A stretch of DNA of 64,000 bases from Lentisphaerota bacterium (GTDB lineage Bacteria; Verrucomicrobiota; Lentisphaeria; Oligosphaerales; JABHEG01), in NCBI GenBank assembly GCA_018676675.1, contig JABHEG010000223.1, forward strand, positions 1 to 64,000. Reading direction: 5' to 3'. The translations under genes were made by a program, and so were the position numbers. The notes beneath the pieces were generated by a model. The model saw only the letters and a list, made by a program, of their open reading frames with translations, did no database searches and was not told where the DNA came from. Of the stretch, positions 1 through 9,228 are shown one piece after another (position 1 is the first letter of the stretch; every line of letters starts with the position of its first letter).

Positions 1-1
1 G

Positions 2-811
2 GACGCCGAACACCTGCGCTCGCACCCGCTACCGCACTGGGTTGAGCGCATGACGGTGTCGTATCTGCGTCACCGGGGCGGCGAGGCGGTCAACAAGCGG
101 GACGGCTGGCACCTGGTTTGGCCGGATGGCCAGCGGATCGACGGGTGCGTGTTCACCTCACGCGACTTGGGAGCACTGACGGGTGCGGAGATTCTGAGCC
201 TGGAGAACAGCCGCGTCCGGGGGTTGGCGCTCAACATTCCGGAGACTGCCGTTGGTCAGCCGCTGTCCCGTGTGTCCATCAAGAGCCTGCCATCGCAAAT
301 CGAGGGCCTCTGGGGGTTGTTCGAGATTCGTGTCCAGGCGGGCCTCGACCGGAGGGCCCAGTACATACGCGCACCACTCACACAGCGCAGGTACGTCAGC
401 GTCTTTCTGAGCGACGAAGACAAGTTGTTCCTGCCGACCGCCCGCCACATCTGGGACGCGATGCAGAGCGGCGATCCCGTTATCCACGGCAGCCTCTCCG
501 AGGAAGACTCCGAGGCCGCATACGAGCGACTGCTAAGTGCCGCCGAGACGGCAGGGAAGGAACCCTTCGAATCCCTGAGCCGGGAACACGACGCCTCACT
601 TGCCCGTGAAGAGGAGCGTGGACAGACGGCCTTCCGTTCCCGACGCAAAGCCATCGAGCGTGTCGGCCTCCCGGAGGTCCGCCAATACCGGATGGCCCGG
701 TGTGAGGAAGAGGAACGGGAGTGGCGCGCCGAGATTGATGCAGCACGCCTGATCGTCCCCGAAGTACGGCCATTGCTGCTTCTGCGCATCCAGCCGGGAG
801 GTGCGGCATGA
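2..811 (+). CDS. SNF2-type helicase, C-terminal part (BREX type 3 BrxHII / DISARM DrmD-like), 5' partial
   Basis: The reading frame is open to the left edge; codons are in phase from base 2, so the first ATG at 50 is internal. About 269 residues are visible, all beyond the motor domains. They show a highly charged region around residues 180-250 (many E/R, runs such as EEERGQ and EEEEREW) and end in a hydrophobic PLLLLRI tail. This tail resembles the C-terminus of the large SNF2 helicases that accompany PglZ or DISARM genes; that identity is from memory of the family, since no Walker motif lies in the window. The stop overlaps the pglZ start (ATGA), indicating translational coupling. The order helicase, PglZ, BrxA-like is that of a type 3 BREX cluster. 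A DISARM helicase is the alternative, but PglZ next door argues for BREX. Confidence 0.6.
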   Translation, partial: DAEHLRSHPLPHWVERMTVSYLRHRGGEAVNKRDGWHLVWPDGQRIDGCVFTSRDLGALTGAEILSLENSRVRGLALNIPETAVGQPLSRVSIKSLPSQIEGLWGLFEIRVQAGLDRRAQYIRAPLTQRRYVSVFLSDEDKLFLPTARHIWDAMQSGDPVIHGSLSEEDSEAAYERLLSAAETAGKEPFESLSREHDASLAREEERGQTAFRSRRKAIERVGLPEVRQYRMARCEEEEREWRAEIDAARLIVPEVRPLLLLRIQPGGAA

Positions 812-2802
812 GCAGTTGGCGAGATGCAATTCTGAAGGACTTTGTGCCGAACGTCAGTAAGCTGACCCTGGTCGCGGACCCGGACGGGCTTCTGACTGAA
901 GAGAAGCTGGTTATCGCTTTGCGCAAGCGCGGCTTCGATCTGGTGGAATTCACTGATCCCGTCGAGTTCCGCTACGTCTACGAGTCCAAGTACCGGGCAA
1001 TCTGGGATCGGGGCGAGCATACCGACCTCATTGTCATCCTGCGTGTTCAGGATCGGGAACTGGAAGGGCTGCCCTACGATCTGCTGCAAGCGGGACGCAA
1101 GCTGTCGTTCAACCTCGGAGCGTTGTTTCCCAATCTCAGCTACCCGGTGATCGAGAAGCTGGACCGCAGCCTGTTGGACGCCATCTACGAGGCCCAGCGC
1201 AAGACCTCGCCCGACCGAATGGGAGATAACGCGACCAAGGACTTCGTGCTGCGACACGCCTTCGGGATCGCGGCGGAACTGATCACTACCGACGTCGAAC
1301 TTCTCCGGGCGCTGCTGCGGCTGCACTATGCCACGGCGACGATGCCTGCAGTTCTGTCAGATCGTCTCGTGCAGGTGCTGTCGGGAACCACCTGCTTTGC
1401 CAAATGGCCCCTCGCGGACATCGTCCCGGACGGAGAAGCGTTCTTCGCCTTCCTGCAGGAACGATGGCCCGTCTTCCTCGACGGCGTGTCCACCAAGGGC
1501 GAAGTCCGTGAGGATACTGAGGAGTACGGGCTGCAGTATCCGGGCCCGACGGCACTGCCTTTTGACCATCAGGACATCCGGGTCTACATCGACAACCTGT
1601 TTCTGGAAGGCAAGCTGACGCCCGTGGCCAAGCCTGGCGTCGATGTGCAAAAGCAGTCCTGGATGCGCAGCGGCATTGCCGATACCAGCGCGCAGGACCA
1701 GGCATTGAGGCTGGAGAAGCTCTTCGACCTGATCGCGCGAGACCAGCCCACGGCGGAGTCACGTCATCTCGACTGGATCGCGTTCGCCCTGAGATGGGCT
1801 GAGCTGTCGGCCCTGGTCCACACCGCCAACGGCCCGGAAGCCGTCTCGAAGCTGAGCGACCTGCGCGGAAAACTCAACGCGTCATTTCGCAAATGGCTGC
1901 AGCAGAACTATGCGGGGCTGATCAACCTGCCTCCGACAACGCCTGCCATGGTTCACCATGTTCCCCGGCACATGGCCCGGGTGTTGGAGGACGCGGATAC
2001 TGCCCGGACGGCTTTGATCGTCGTGGATGGCCTGGCGCTGGACCAGTGGGTCACGCTGCGCCAGGTCATTCAGGAGCAAGACACACACCTGGTGATGCGC
2101 GAGACGGCGGCATTCGCCTGGATACCGACCCTGACCTCGGTTTCCCGGCAGGCCATCTTTTCAGGCAAGCCGCCGCTCTACTTCCCGTCATCCATCGCGA
2201 CAACAAACAGCGAGAACAACCTGTGGCGGCAGTTCTGGGAGGGCGCAGGACTTTCCCGCCTGGACGTCGCGTACAAACGTGGACTGGGAAGCGGCGATGT
2301 GAAAACCGCCCTCGAGGACACCATTCACCCGACGCGCACCAGGGCGGCGGGCGTGGTGATCGACACGGTCGACAAGATCATGCACGGCATGCAGCTCGGC
2401 GCAGCCGGAATGCATAATCAGATCCGGCAATGGGCCCAGGATGGCTTTCTCCTGAAGCTGGCGACGTACCTGCTCGACCAGGGCTTCGATGTCTGGCTGA
2501 CCTCCGACCACGGCAACATCGAGTGCCGTGGTGCGGGACGCCCATCCGAAGGCGTCGTTGCCGATACGCGCGGTGAACGTGCCCGCATCTACCCGAGTCC
2601 CGAGCTTCGCCAGGGCGTTGCCGAGAAGTTTCCCGCTGCCGTCGAATGGCAGCAGATCGGGTTGCCAGCCGAGTTCTTTCCGCTCCTCGCAGACGGCGAG
2701 GATGCGTTCATCAAACCGGGTGAAACGACAGTCGCACACGGAGGAATTGCCATCGAAGAGGTCCTCGTGCCTCTTGTGAAGATCGAAAGAAGGACACGAT
2801 GA
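808..2802 (+). CDS. pglZ: PglZ, alkaline-phosphatase-superfamily BREX protein
   Basis: A 664-aa protein, a usual size for PglZ. The C-terminal half carries the PglZ domain: the metal-binding aspartate segment LIVVDGLALDQW near residues 391-402, a threonine/serine nucleophile region in WIPTLTSVSRQ, the LTSDHGNIE block near residue 566, and the final AHGGIAIEEVLVPLV block. PglZ is a hallmark of BREX phage-exclusion systems, in which it acts with a methyltransferase, a helicase and an AAA ATPase. Those partners (PglX, BrxC) would lie to the left of the window. It overlaps its neighbours by 4 bases on each side (ATGA at both ends), so the three genes are one operon. The N-terminal 380 residues show no motif I can name. 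Confidence 0.9.
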   Translation: MSSWRDAILKDFVPNVSKLTLVADPDGLLTEEKLVIALRKRGFDLVEFTDPVEFRYVYESKYRAIWDRGEHTDLIVILRVQDRELEGLPYDLLQAGRKLSFNLGALFPNLSYPVIEKLDRSLLDAIYEAQRKTSPDRMGDNATKDFVLRHAFGIAAELITTDVELLRALLRLHYATATMPAVLSDRLVQVLSGTTCFAKWPLADIVPDGEAFFAFLQERWPVFLDGVSTKGEVREDTEEYGLQYPGPTALPFDHQDIRVYIDNLFLEGKLTPVAKPGVDVQKQSWMRSGIADTSAQDQALRLEKLFDLIARDQPTAESRHLDWIAFALRWAELSALVHTANGPEAVSKLSDLRGKLNASFRKWLQQNYAGLINLPPTTPAMVHHVPRHMARVLEDADTARTALIVVDGLALDQWVTLRQVIQEQDTHLVMRETAAFAWIPTLTSVSRQAIFSGKPPLYFPSSIATTNSENNLWRQFWEGAGLSRLDVAYKRGLGSGDVKTALEDTIHPTRTRAAGVVIDTVDKIMHGMQLGAAGMHNQIRQWAQDGFLLKLATYLLDQGFDVWLTSDHGNIECRGAGRPSEGVVADTRGERARIYPSPELRQGVAEKFPAAVEWQQIGLPAEFFPLLADGEDAFIKPGETTVAHGGIAIEEVLVPLVKIERRTR

Positions 2803-3608
2803 GCCCCAAACGGCATGAGGTGATAGGCATCAAACAGGTCGTCCGGCGCGAATGGTACGACTTCGCGCTGGACCGTCTCATTAGCGGCGATTCCACCGCC
2901 GCAATCCGGGCTGGACTCGACGAGTTCATATCCGAACGACTTCAGAGCGGCGGCTACGGGGAGCGCGGCGATCAGACATACACGAAGGCAGTGACTCAGA
3001 TCATGAGATCCTGGGTGACGCCTGGGAACGACCTGGTGCCCTTCCGCGATGCGGCCCTGGACCACGCCAGGAGCGCCGACAGGTTTGAGCGCGTCGTCCT
3101 GCACTGGGCCGTGACCATTGCCGCCTATCCATTCTGGCACCGGGTGGCCGTTGTGGTCGGCAGACTGCTCAACCTGCAGGAAGCGGTCAGCCAGAGCCAG
3201 ATCCGCCAGCGCTGCTACGAAGCATTCGGTGAGCGGACCACTATCGAACGCAGCGCGCGTCGAGTCATCCGGTCATTTGTAACCTGGGGCTTGCTGGACG
3301 ATTCAGAGACAAAGGGCATGTACCGGCGGAGTGCACCTGTAGTCGTCACGAACCACGATCTCGCCGCACTGCTGATTGAAGGTGTGCTGCTCGCGATTCC
3401 CGAAGGGCGGGCGCCGCAGTCCCAGGTATTATCGAACCCCGGGCTGTATCCGTTCCAGCTTCCCTCGATGAACGGCGGAATGATCGCTGCTCGCTCCGAG
3501 CGGATCGATGTGGGAAGGTTCAGCCTGGACGATGAGCTTCTCAGGCTGCGCCACTCGGGAGCCTGCGCAGTGAGAGGCACCCAGTCACGGTTAGTGCCGG
3601 AATGCTGA
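2799..3608 (+). CDS. brxA: BrxA-like BREX protein
   Basis: A 269-aa protein that starts inside the pglZ stop (ATGA). It is mostly helical. It contains a winged-helix-like stretch around residues 145-170 (ERSARRVIRSFVTWGLLDD), resembling the 'replication of motif then WGLL' pattern of DUF1819/BrxA proteins. BrxA proteins are small DNA-binding components of BREX; in the type 3 layout brxA follows pglZ, which is the position seen here. The match rests mainly on context and the winged-helix-like segment; the protein is longer than the typical 200-aa BrxA. The next gene begins one base after its stop, so the HEPN gene may be co-transcribed. Confidence 0.5.
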   Translation: MSPKRHEVIGIKQVVRREWYDFALDRLISGDSTAAIRAGLDEFISERLQSGGYGERGDQTYTKAVTQIMRSWVTPGNDLVPFRDAALDHARSADRFERVVLHWAVTIAAYPFWHRVAVVVGRLLNLQEAVSQSQIRQRCYEAFGERTTIERSARRVIRSFVTWGLLDDSETKGMYRRSAPVVVTNHDLAALLIEGVLLAIPEGRAPQSQVLSNPGLYPFQLPSMNGGMIAARSERIDVGRFSLDDELLRLRHSGACAVRGTQSRLVPEC

Positions 3609-3609
3609 G

Positions 3610-5187
3610 ATGACTGAACAAGACACCAATCTGGTAAAGCAAGCTGAATCGCTGCTCAATCGAGGGCAGGCTGAGGCCGTTGCCAGTCTTATTCGGTCCC
3701 GTTTGCGGGAAACCATCGATACAGGGACGCGCCAGGGCTCGATGCTTATGGCACAGTTGGCTGGGCTTCTGATCGATGCAGGCAGTGAGGGGGCCATTGA
3801 AAGCGCCGTCTACGAGGGAATCGGCATTTTCGAGAAGGAACGCGACAACCTGAAGCAATTCGTTGCCAACAGCAGCATCGAGTACAACATCGGCAATGCC
3901 AAAGATGCCCTTTTCAAGCTACGCAGATCACGGGTCGGCTTCCGCTTCTCCCCAGAATCCATCGCACTGTTGACTGAGGCGAAGAATCACTACTGGCGGG
4001 CGTACAAGTCAGCGCCCAAACGGAACGCGGCGTTCCGGTTGCAGTTGCTTACGAACTTGGCGAACGTGCTCGACACAAGTGGCCGGGTGGTCGAAGCGCT
4101 GCAGCTCTATGACGAGGTCCTTGACGCAAATCCAGAGTTCCCGCAGGCGAACGCTGGGCGAGCCGGCGCTTTGATTTGGCTTAACGTTCTGTCCGGGACC
4201 TTCACGATCAACCTCGTGCAGCAGTCCATCAAAGGGTACGACACTGCTTCCCGGGCGCCGAACCTGCCAGCGACAATGCGAGCGAATTGGCAAACCAGGG
4301 CCGATCAGTTGCGGGAGAGGGTCAGGGAACTCGGATACGGCAGTGATAGCGATGAACTGGATAGCTGCGCGACAACGCGGGAAGAATACGAGCACTCCGA
4401 ATTCCGTAGTTTCTGCCTGGCAAACCGGTTGGCCCTATCCCACCATTCGTTGTACTGCCACTGTGCCGCTGCGTCTAAGGACGACCTCGCCATTCCTCGC
4501 TCAAGAGCCAGCGTCGTAGGCGAGAAAGTCCCGATGATGGAGCACCTGCTCAACAGGATCAAGTCGGAATTCGCCTTTGCTCGACTTCTGCTATTCTGGT
4601 CTGGAACAGCATTGGCCAATGACTTTGGGGGATACGACGGAGAAGTCGTCTTCACCGACCTGTTTGAGGGGCAAGCCGTCGGGACGGCCGCGGAGATGCT
4701 CCGTACAGCCTTCCGCCTTTGCTTCGGCATTCTAGACAAAGTCGCACGCGGGGTTTGTGGGCTGTTCGAATTGGCGGATGCCAAGGAAACGATCTACTTC
4801 GAGAGTTTCTGGCGCGGCCAGCCGGAGCGATGGGAGAAGATCAACCTGCTGGACAACTACCCCTTGCTCGGGCTGTTTAGCCAGGCAACAGACCTGAACG
4901 CCCGGAATGGCGAGTGGGGCTTCTACAAGGACTGGCGGAATGCTCTGGAGCACAATCTGCTGGTCGTGACAGACGAGGATTCGTCGCCGATTGACCCATT
5001 CGGAGTTCTGTCAGCGGAGCCAACTGCCCCTGTGTTGGGACTCACCGCGTTTCGCGATCGGACGTTGCACCTGCTGCACCTCGTCCGATCAGCGATATTC
5101 AGCTTTGTGTTTTGCGTCCGCCAGGAATGTGGCACCGACGGCGATGCCGGGCCCTCAATTCTGCTTGGGCCAAAGGCGACGCATTGA
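3610..5187 (+). CDS. TPR plus LA2681-like HEPN domain protein, probable defence RNase
   Basis: A 525-aa protein. The first 250 residues are helical repeats of TPR character (for example the pair around NHYWRAYKSAPKRN and LQLYDEVLDANPEFPQA). The C-terminal part ends in a HEPN domain with the active-site motif R443-N444-x3-H448 (RNALEH), the Rx4-6H signature of HEPN ribonucleases. HEPN proteins usually cleave RNA upon infection or toxin activation and cause growth arrest. The arrangement TPR then HEPN, and the YWDWRN-type surroundings, fit the LA2681-like HEPN group. It stands between BREX and Qat with almost no spacing on the left (1 base) and 18 bases on the right, so it may belong to either operon or act alone. 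No separate antitoxin gene is visible. Confidence 0.7.
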   Translation: MTEQDTNLVKQAESLLNRGQAEAVASLIRSRLRETIDTGTRQGSMLMAQLAGLLIDAGSEGAIESAVYEGIGIFEKERDNLKQFVANSSIEYNIGNAKDALFKLRRSRVGFRFSPESIALLTEAKNHYWRAYKSAPKRNAAFRLQLLTNLANVLDTSGRVVEALQLYDEVLDANPEFPQANAGRAGALIWLNVLSGTFTINLVQQSIKGYDTASRAPNLPATMRANWQTRADQLRERVRELGYGSDSDELDSCATTREEYEHSEFRSFCLANRLALSHHSLYCHCAAASKDDLAIPRSRASVVGEKVPMMEHLLNRIKSEFAFARLLLFWSGTALANDFGGYDGEVVFTDLFEGQAVGTAAEMLRTAFRLCFGILDKVARGVCGLFELADAKETIYFESFWRGQPERWEKINLLDNYPLLGLFSQATDLNARNGEWGFYKDWRNALEHNLLVVTDEDSSPIDPFGVLSAEPTAPVLGLTAFRDRTLHLLHLVRSAIFSFVFCVRQECGTDGDAGPSILLGPKATH

Positions 5188-5205
5188 CCTCAGTGGGAGA
5201 AGACC

Positions 5206-7083
5206 ATGTGGTCAGACAATGAAACAACTAGGGACCTTCTCGGGTTCCGTGTCCACGCCGATCTCATCTATGAAATGGTAACCGACCCCCGTCTGCTTCC
5301 CATCACAGTCGGAGTGTTCGCAGACTGGGGTGGCGGCAAGAGCAGCGTTCTGCGGATGCTCGAAGAACGGCTCAACGCGGAGGCCGGGGCTGACGGCCGG
5401 TACTGCCTATACGTGAACGGGTGGCTGTTCGAAGGCTATGACGATTCCAAGGCCGCACTGATGGGGTCGATCTTGACCCAACTTGTGGCTCACCCAACAC
5501 TCGGGAAACGGATCAAGGATAAACTCCTTCCGCTTCTGAAATCCGTCGATTACATGCGCTTCATACGACTGGGACTGAAGGGGGCAACTGCTGCCACGTT
5601 CCTTTCTACGATTGGGATCGAACCTGCCTCTGCACTAGCGGTGCTGGGTGCGCTGGCCCCCACCTTGGGGCAGGAAGATGTGGCGACTGAGGGTGGGAGT
5701 GACGGTGGCGCCCAAGAGCATCCTGCAGATGTCGTGGCGATCCGAGATTTCCGCCAACGCTTCAGCGAGGCACTCCTGAAATCAAACGTGCAGTCCCTTG
5801 TCGTACTTGTAGATGATCTGGACCGGTGTTCCCCATCACGCATCATCGAGAACCTGGAGGCGATCAAGCTCTTTCTCAATGTTGATCATACAGCATTCGT
5901 CATTGGGGCTGATCCGCGCCTCGTGAGACACGCCATACGGCTGCACTACAGAGGGCTATCTGGAGGGAATGGGGCAAAGATTGAGGACGAGGAACAGATT
6001 GTCAATGATTACTTGGAGAAGCTGATCCACGTCCCATTCGGTCTGCCACGATTGTCCGTTCCTGAGGTCCAGACGTACATGAGCATGCTGTTCTGCGAGT
6101 ACCAGCTCGGCGACGATGCATTCGGCAGATGCAAGCACGCCTTGGCGGAACACGTTTCGGCCGATCGCTACTCACCGATCACAAAAGAACAACTCCTGGC
6201 CTCCGTCGAGAGTGGCTCGACAGCGCCGGAGGACTTCGAGGAGACACTGGCGTTCTGCGCTACGGCGTCGCCGCTCGTCGGCGAAGGGCTCAAGGGCAAC
6301 CCGCGGTTGGTCAAGCGCTTCCTCAACACATATGTCATTCGTGAGAAGCTTGCCAACGTAGCTCATCTGGACATTGATCCCGCAGTTCTGGTGAAGCTGA
6401 TGGTGTTTGAGTATGGTCACCCAGACGCGTACCGTGAACTCTACGATTTCGTTCGCCAGTCGGACGGACTGCCGCCGCAGATCAGGGAGTGGGAGGATTA
6501 CGCATCGGGAAACAGTGAGACTGCCAAGTCCACTGCTGCTGAACCAGACTGGCGCAAAGACGACACGTTCCTGCGCCGTTGGACACGAATGGAGCCCGCC
6601 CTCTCCGGCCATGATCTTCGCGATTACTTTTGGCTTTCGCGGGACCGGCTGGATGGCACTCTGGGCGAACTCCGGCTTCTGCCGGTTTTCCTCAAGCGGC
6701 TTGTCAGCGGGCTGACGGCTGTTGATCCTGCTTCACGGGAGACTGCTGCAGATGAATTGGTTTCCCAGGGAGACGAGGACCGCGAGCGAGTCTTGGCTGA
6801 GGTCGGGAAGTTGCTCGTGGCAGCGCCAGACAAGATTGAGCCGTGTAGCGGCCTCATCGAGTGCGTGCTACGGAAAGTGGCGGGAGCCGAAACGGCACTC
6901 GCGTTGGCACTTGGACGCGTGGACCAGGAAAAACTGGCAATGGGGGCTGGGTATCGGTTTGTCAACGTCCGCAGCAAAGGGTGTGGGCAAGAACTGACCT
7001 CAGTTCTCGACGACCTGAGCAAGAGCGAAACACCGGTAGGGAAAGTCATGGCTGGTGCGGCCAAGAAACGGAAGCGCGAATAG
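5206..7083 (+). CDS. qatA: QatA, KAP-family P-loop NTPase
   Basis: A 625-aa KAP NTPase. The Walker A motif is GVFADWGGGKSS (K45, S46) very near the N-terminus, and the Walker B motif is LVVLVDDLDRC near residue 200. A hydrophobic insert lies between them at about residues 115-155, as in many KAP proteins. The ribosome-binding site GGGAG lies 6-10 bases before the ATG. QatA is the ATPase of the four-gene QatABCD anti-phage system. The next three genes match the other members in order, which makes the family call firm even though KAP NTPases occur in other contexts. Confidence 0.88.
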   Translation: MWSDNETTRDLLGFRVHADLIYEMVTDPRLLPITVGVFADWGGGKSSVLRMLEERLNAEAGADGRYCLYVNGWLFEGYDDSKAALMGSILTQLVAHPTLGKRIKDKLLPLLKSVDYMRFIRLGLKGATAATFLSTIGIEPASALAVLGALAPTLGQEDVATEGGSDGGAQEHPADVVAIRDFRQRFSEALLKSNVQSLVVLVDDLDRCSPSRIIENLEAIKLFLNVDHTAFVIGADPRLVRHAIRLHYRGLSGGNGAKIEDEEQIVNDYLEKLIHVPFGLPRLSVPEVQTYMSMLFCEYQLGDDAFGRCKHALAEHVSADRYSPITKEQLLASVESGSTAPEDFEETLAFCATASPLVGEGLKGNPRLVKRFLNTYVIREKLANVAHLDIDPAVLVKLMVFEYGHPDAYRELYDFVRQSDGLPPQIREWEDYASGNSETAKSTAAEPDWRKDDTFLRRWTRMEPALSGHDLRDYFWLSRDRLDGTLGELRLLPVFLKRLVSGLTAVDPASRETAADELVSQGDEDRERVLAEVGKLLVAAPDKIEPCSGLIECVLRKVAGAETALALALGRVDQEKLAMGAGYRFVNVRSKGCGQELTSVLDDLSKSETPVGKVMAGAAKKRKRE

Positions 7084-7085
7084 GT

Positions 7086-7883
7086 ATGGGGACATCATCC
7101 GGCTACACACCAGCAGGCGGTCCGCAGTGGGGCGCGGCGAAAGGGGACGCCGCCAATGCGGTCAATCCACAGAAGAGCGGAAGTGAGAAACTCCCGCAAG
7201 CTCTCCAGTCTCACTTGGCCGCACGGCTTGGAGGGACTGGTCAGACGTCAGGTGGCGGCGGGGTCAGTGGGGCCGCGGGAACGCACGGCGGTGGGGGCGG
7301 CCGTCGCAGTGCTGGTGGCGGAACGGCCTTCCGTGTCGCCAGAGCCACTGCCCAAGGCTTGGGCCAGTTCATCAGTGAAGTGCAGACTGACGGCCTGCGA
7401 GAAGCGTTGGTATCACGCGGGCTGGACAGCCTGGCGGATAGACCGCTGCAGGAGGTCATACAAGGTATCGTCAGCACCCTGACGGAGCGAACCGGCTACA
7501 TAGAGGAGGCCGATGCTCTGACTGCGGCTGGGAAGGTCTTGGATGACCTGCGGACTGGTTGCGATACGCTCGATGAGTTCGAGCAACGCCTGGACAAACT
7601 CACAGACTCCGCGCGCATGTCGTGTCTCCTGTCCGAGTTCTTCCGGCATGTTCTGGTGGAGGACTTCATGCGGCACTACTGGCGCCACCTCCAAGAGAAG
7701 TGCTCAAACGGCCGGCTTGAGGAGCTAAGGAAGCAGCTCGACGACCTCCTGTTCGAGAAACTGCAGTTTGATCTGGACTATGGAGAGCTTGGCGAAGTCG
7801 AGTGGAGCTCGGACGAGGCCCAAGCCCTTATCGAGCGCGTAGAGCGTGAGACATTTGAGCTCTGCTGTGAGGTGGTGTCATGA
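7086..7883 (+). CDS. qatB: QatB, Qat defence system protein
   Basis: The frame is open further upstream inside qatA, but the natural start is the ATG two bases after the qatA stop, giving 265 residues. The N-terminus (1-85) is low complexity, rich in glycine (GGGGVSG, GGGGGRRS), and reads like a flexible or disordered lead. The rest is helical, with strong heptad-like stretches (LDEFEQRLDKLTDSA, LEELRKQLDDLLFEKL). No enzymatic motif is visible. In known Qat systems the second gene codes for a protein of this kind with no assigned activity, so the call rests on position between the KAP ATPase and the QueC-like gene. Confidence 0.8.
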   Translation: MGTSSGYTPAGGPQWGAAKGDAANAVNPQKSGSEKLPQALQSHLAARLGGTGQTSGGGGVSGAAGTHGGGGGRRSAGGGTAFRVARATAQGLGQFISEVQTDGLREALVSRGLDSLADRPLQEVIQGIVSTLTERTGYIEEADALTAAGKVLDDLRTGCDTLDEFEQRLDKLTDSARMSCLLSEFFRHVLVEDFMRHYWRHLQEKCSNGRLEELRKQLDDLLFEKLQFDLDYGELGEVEWSSDEAQALIERVERETFELCCEVVS

Positions 7884-9226
7884 TCGTCGAAGTCAAAACG
7901 GACTGTCGCCGGTCGCAGGCTCGGCGTTGCTTCTCGAAGACCACCTTGGTTCTGCATGGAAGTGAGACGTGCGAAGCCGACCTTGGTCTTGATGTCAAAC
8001 AACTCGTTTACTCCCTGGGGCGACCGGCCCCCGTCGAACTCGATCTGTTGTTCGTGTCAGCCTGTGCGTACGGAGTGGATCGCCTCGTGCCGAGGTCCGA
8101 CACTGAAGACAACTGGACGCGGCAGTTTGACGTCGAGATTCCAGTGCATGAGCTGGATCGGTGGCAAAACGTTAGTTCGTCGCTCAACACCTGTCTGTCC
8201 TTTTTGACCGGGGACCAGTGGCGGATCAGTTTCAGATCTCGTGGCACGCGAATGTGGTGGCCGATGAAGAGGCGCCCACGTTCTGTACGACGTGTCCCTG
8301 TTCTGCATGTTTCCGGGGTCTCGCTGTTGTCCGGGGGGCTGGACTCACTAGCTGGCGTCATTCGGGAGGCGGAGTTTTCCGATGGCGCTATCGTCTGTGT
8401 CGGTCATCATGACCACGGGCATGACAACTCGTCGCAGGACAGGCTTCTGGCGCACCTCGGCCGTGGGTTTCCAGGCCGGATTCACCCCCTTCAGGTCTAC
8501 TGCGGCGTAAACGGGGGCAGTGAGACATCACTACGCTCTCGGTCCTTCTTGTTTCTTGGCCTGGGAGCCTACTGTGCCACTCGCACTGGCAAGCCCGAGA
8601 TGGTGATGCCTGAAAATGGCATGATCGCCCTCAATCCTCCACTTTCGCCGGCTCGCCGCGGAAGTTGCAGCACTCGCACCGCACACCCTCATTTCATTGG
8701 GCTTTACAATACTCTCCTTTCCGAACTGGGAATTCGGGCCCATATCGTGAATCCGTACGAGTTCATGACCAAGGGAGAGGTCGTTGCCAACTGTCCCCGA
8801 CAGGATATCCTCTCGGCAGCAGCTCTCGACTCGGTCTCTTGCGGCAAGACAGGACGGTTCCGGACTTGGTCAACGAGGAAGAGAAACGTGCGTGGCTGTG
8901 GATCTTGTGTCCCCTGTCTCTATCGCAGAGCATCCTTGCACGGAATTGGCCTGGATACGGAGCTATACGGCGACGATGTGTGCAGTGGTGAAATCGACAT
9001 CGACTCGAAAAGGAAGTGTACTTTCGACTTCCGCGACATGCTTACCTTCCTGAGATCTGATGCGGACATTGGAGTTATCGAGCGGGAACTCATTGCCGCT
9101 GGCCCTTTGAACGTCTCACGGTTATCTGAATACGCGGACCTCGTGATCCGCGGAAGAGCTGAAGTGAAGCATTGGCTTGAGGATACGGCCGATCCAGCCC
9201 TGCGCAGGCAATGGAGGCTAACCTAG
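7880..9226 (+). CDS. qatC: QatC, QueC-like PP-loop ATPase
   Basis: A 448-aa protein, roughly twice the size of housekeeping QueC. The PP-loop motif LLSGGLDSLAG lies at about residues 148-158. A zinc-binding style cysteine set (CGKTG, then CGSCVPCLYRR) lies near residues 330-350, as in the QueC family. QueC makes the 7-cyano-7-deazaguanine base in the queuosine pathway; in Qat the paralogue is recruited to defence, with a modification of nucleic acid or protein as the suspected chemistry. It starts within the qatB stop (ATGA). No other queuosine genes are nearby, which supports a defence role rather than tRNA modification. Confidence 0.88.
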   Translation: MIVEVKTDCRRSQARRCFSKTTLVLHGSETCEADLGLDVKQLVYSLGRPAPVELDLLFVSACAYGVDRLVPRSDTEDNWTRQFDVEIPVHELDRWQNVSSSLNTCLSFLTGDQWRISFRSRGTRMWWPMKRRPRSVRRVPVLHVSGVSLLSGGLDSLAGVIREAEFSDGAIVCVGHHDHGHDNSSQDRLLAHLGRGFPGRIHPLQVYCGVNGGSETSLRSRSFLFLGLGAYCATRTGKPEMVMPENGMIALNPPLSPARRGSCSTRTAHPHFIGLYNTLLSELGIRAHIVNPYEFMTKGEVVANCPRQDILSAAALDSVSCGKTGRFRTWSTRKRNVRGCGSCVPCLYRRASLHGIGLDTELYGDDVCSGEIDIDSKRKCTFDFRDMLTFLRSDADIGVIERELIAAGPLNVSRLSEYADLVIRGRAEVKHWLEDTADPALRRQWRLT

Positions 9227-9228
9227 CA